From IMG/VR virus record IMGVR_UViG_3300043543_000393, positions 1 through 27,566 of that record: a DNA stretch of 27,566 nt; one strand, written 5' to 3'. This document shows, piece by piece, positions 26,905-27,566 of the stretch (the stretch's first letter is position 1; every line of letters starts with the position of its first letter). The position numbers were made by a program, and so were the translations under genes. The DNA comes from a virus. The notes under the pieces were generated by a model. It was given only the letters and a program-made list of their open reading frames with translations. It had not been told where the DNA came from and ran no database searches.

Positions 26905-27435
26905 TCAGGCTTCGTTCAGCGACAGCGCGCCGGTCGCTTCGAGATGGATTGGGCGCACGTTGGCGGGCTGGATGCGATAGAGCGGGCGGCGCGCGGCATA
27001 AAGGCGGGCCTTGGCGATCCGCGCGATGCAGACCCGATCGGATTGGTTGCCACCGAGCACGTGAAATGCGGACGCGTCCTCGCCGACATAGAGGCCGACA
27101 TGGCCGCCGCCGCCGCGCGTGAAGACGAGCACGTCGCCCAGCGCCGGCGCCGGCGCTTTGGCGCCGAAGGCGGACCACGACAGCGCCCAAAGCGGATGCT
27201 TCGGAAGCTCCTTGCCGGCGCGTTTGGCGACCACCGCCATGAACAGGCCGCACCATGGAATGCTATCGGCCTTGTAGATATCGGCGACCTCGCCGCCGAC
27301 CTCCTTCGCCCAGGCGACGATGGTCGGGTTGTTCGCCGAGCCCGGCTTCTCCATCGCGCCGAAGAGCTTCAGCGCCTCGACGATCATCTTCGGTCCCGGC
27401 TCGCGCGCGAGCCAGGCGTAGCGGGATGGCAGCAT
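26905..27435 (-). CDS. Endolysin, TIGR02594/CHAP-like peptidase
   Basis: 176 residues. The start MLPSRYAWLAREPGPKMIVE is followed by the catalytic pattern IPWCGLFMAVVAKRAG (Cys62), ALGDVLVFTRGGGGHVGLYV (His112) and VLGGNQSDRVCIARI (Asn130), the hallmarks of the TIGR02594 CHAP-like endolysins that cut peptide bonds in peptidoglycan. There is no signal peptide, so release depends on the holin downstream. GGGGGG nine bases before ATG serves as the ribosome binding site. A second protein of this family, with a membrane anchor, is encoded at 16815-17366. Confidence 0.88.
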   Translation of the reverse strand: MLPSRYAWLAREPGPKMIVEALKLFGAMEKPGSANNPTIVAWAKEVGGEVADIYKADSIPWCGLFMAVVAKRAGKELPKHPLWALSWSAFGAKAPAPALGDVLVFTRGGGGHVGLYVGEDASAFHVLGGNQSDRVCIARIAKARLYAARRPLYRIQPANVRPIHLEATGALSLNEA

Positions 27436-27448
27436 TTGTAAATCCCCC

Positions 27449-27566
27449 CTACATAGCCTCGGTGCGCGAAATTTCGTAAAATCGCACGCCATTGGAGCGG
27501 AAGGTTAGGGTAAACGACTTGCCGCTCTCGGTGCCGGTCGACAGCGCACCAGCCGACACGAACGAG
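27449..27566 (-). CDS. C-terminal end of a probable tail protein (cut by window edge)
   Basis: Only the last 38 codons are in the window; the sequence ends SGKSFTLTFRSNGVRFYEIS then RTEAM and stop. A beta-rich C-terminus directly before lysis genes on the same strand suits a tail fibre or baseplate protein, but the fragment is too short for a family call. Confidence 0.4.
   Translation of the reverse strand, partial: SFVSAGALSTGTESGKSFTLTFRSNGVRFYEISRTEAM

Noticed and set aside
1-27566. CRISPR array, tRNA, insertion sequence or attachment site
   Set aside because: No regularly spaced long repeats, no cloverleaf, no transposase or integrase motif was found on either strand by reading.

Overview
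The window is a 27.6 kb piece of a tailed-phage genome (prophage or virus contig) of a high-GC alphaproteobacterium, most likely Hyphomicrobiales (Bradyrhizobium/Rhodopseudomonas type). The phage signs are a GpA-type large terminase, a lambda-family portal, a fused prohead protease/major capsid protein, ERF and YqaJ recombination proteins and a lysis cassette. The host guess rests on a GcrA-family regulator, which is an alphaproteobacterial family, and on base composition. No integrase, tRNA, attachment site, transposase or CRISPR array was seen.

Layout. (1) 1-9700, minus strand, read right to left: a small hypothetical protein, a ParB-domain DNA methyltransferase, small and large terminase, head-tail joining protein, portal, protease-capsid fusion, DUF2190 decoration-type protein, a GT9-like glycosyltransferase and the start of a tail protein. 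(2) 9908-12110, plus strand: a compact string of overlapping small genes of unknown function, ending in a decayed helix-turn-helix gene. (3) 18156-12116, minus strand: the leftward early operon. It holds a helix-turn-helix regulator, a probably frameshifted gene, a small membrane protein, a membrane-anchored cysteine-hydrolase-like protein, a ParB/MT-A70 adenine methyltransferase, a PD-(D/E)XK-like protein, GcrA, a replication protein, and small late-operon genes. (4) 18373-18960, plus strand: an exported coiled-coil/OB-fold-like protein. (5) 19072-23974, plus strand: the rightward early operon with ERF, YqaJ exonuclease and HNH nuclease among small genes, nearly all joined by ATGA overlaps. 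(6) 23764-25677: a restriction-modification island with an intact cytosine-5 methyltransferase and a truncated AspBHI-like endonuclease. (7) 27566-25678, minus strand: the end of a tail-type protein, endolysin, holin, overlapping spanin pair and two small envelope proteins.

How it works together. Three near-identical dyads (consensus CTATACG-N3-CGTATAG) sit on the promoters of the leftward and rightward early operons, so one repressor probably controls both. The replication gene carries in its own coding sequence an array of 6-bp elements spaced exactly 11 bp apart, next to a purine/pyrimidine tract and an AT-rich inverted repeat. This is the layout of an origin of the lambda O type and is the most striking non-coding signal here. 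Three DNA methyltransferases plus GcrA, whose cellular relatives read adenine methylation, suggest a strong epigenetic component.

The left end runs into tail genes reading leftwards and the right end shows a tail-type gene ending just before lysis. The missing tail module therefore probably joins the two ends, which fits a circular or circularly permuted genome of which this is only part.
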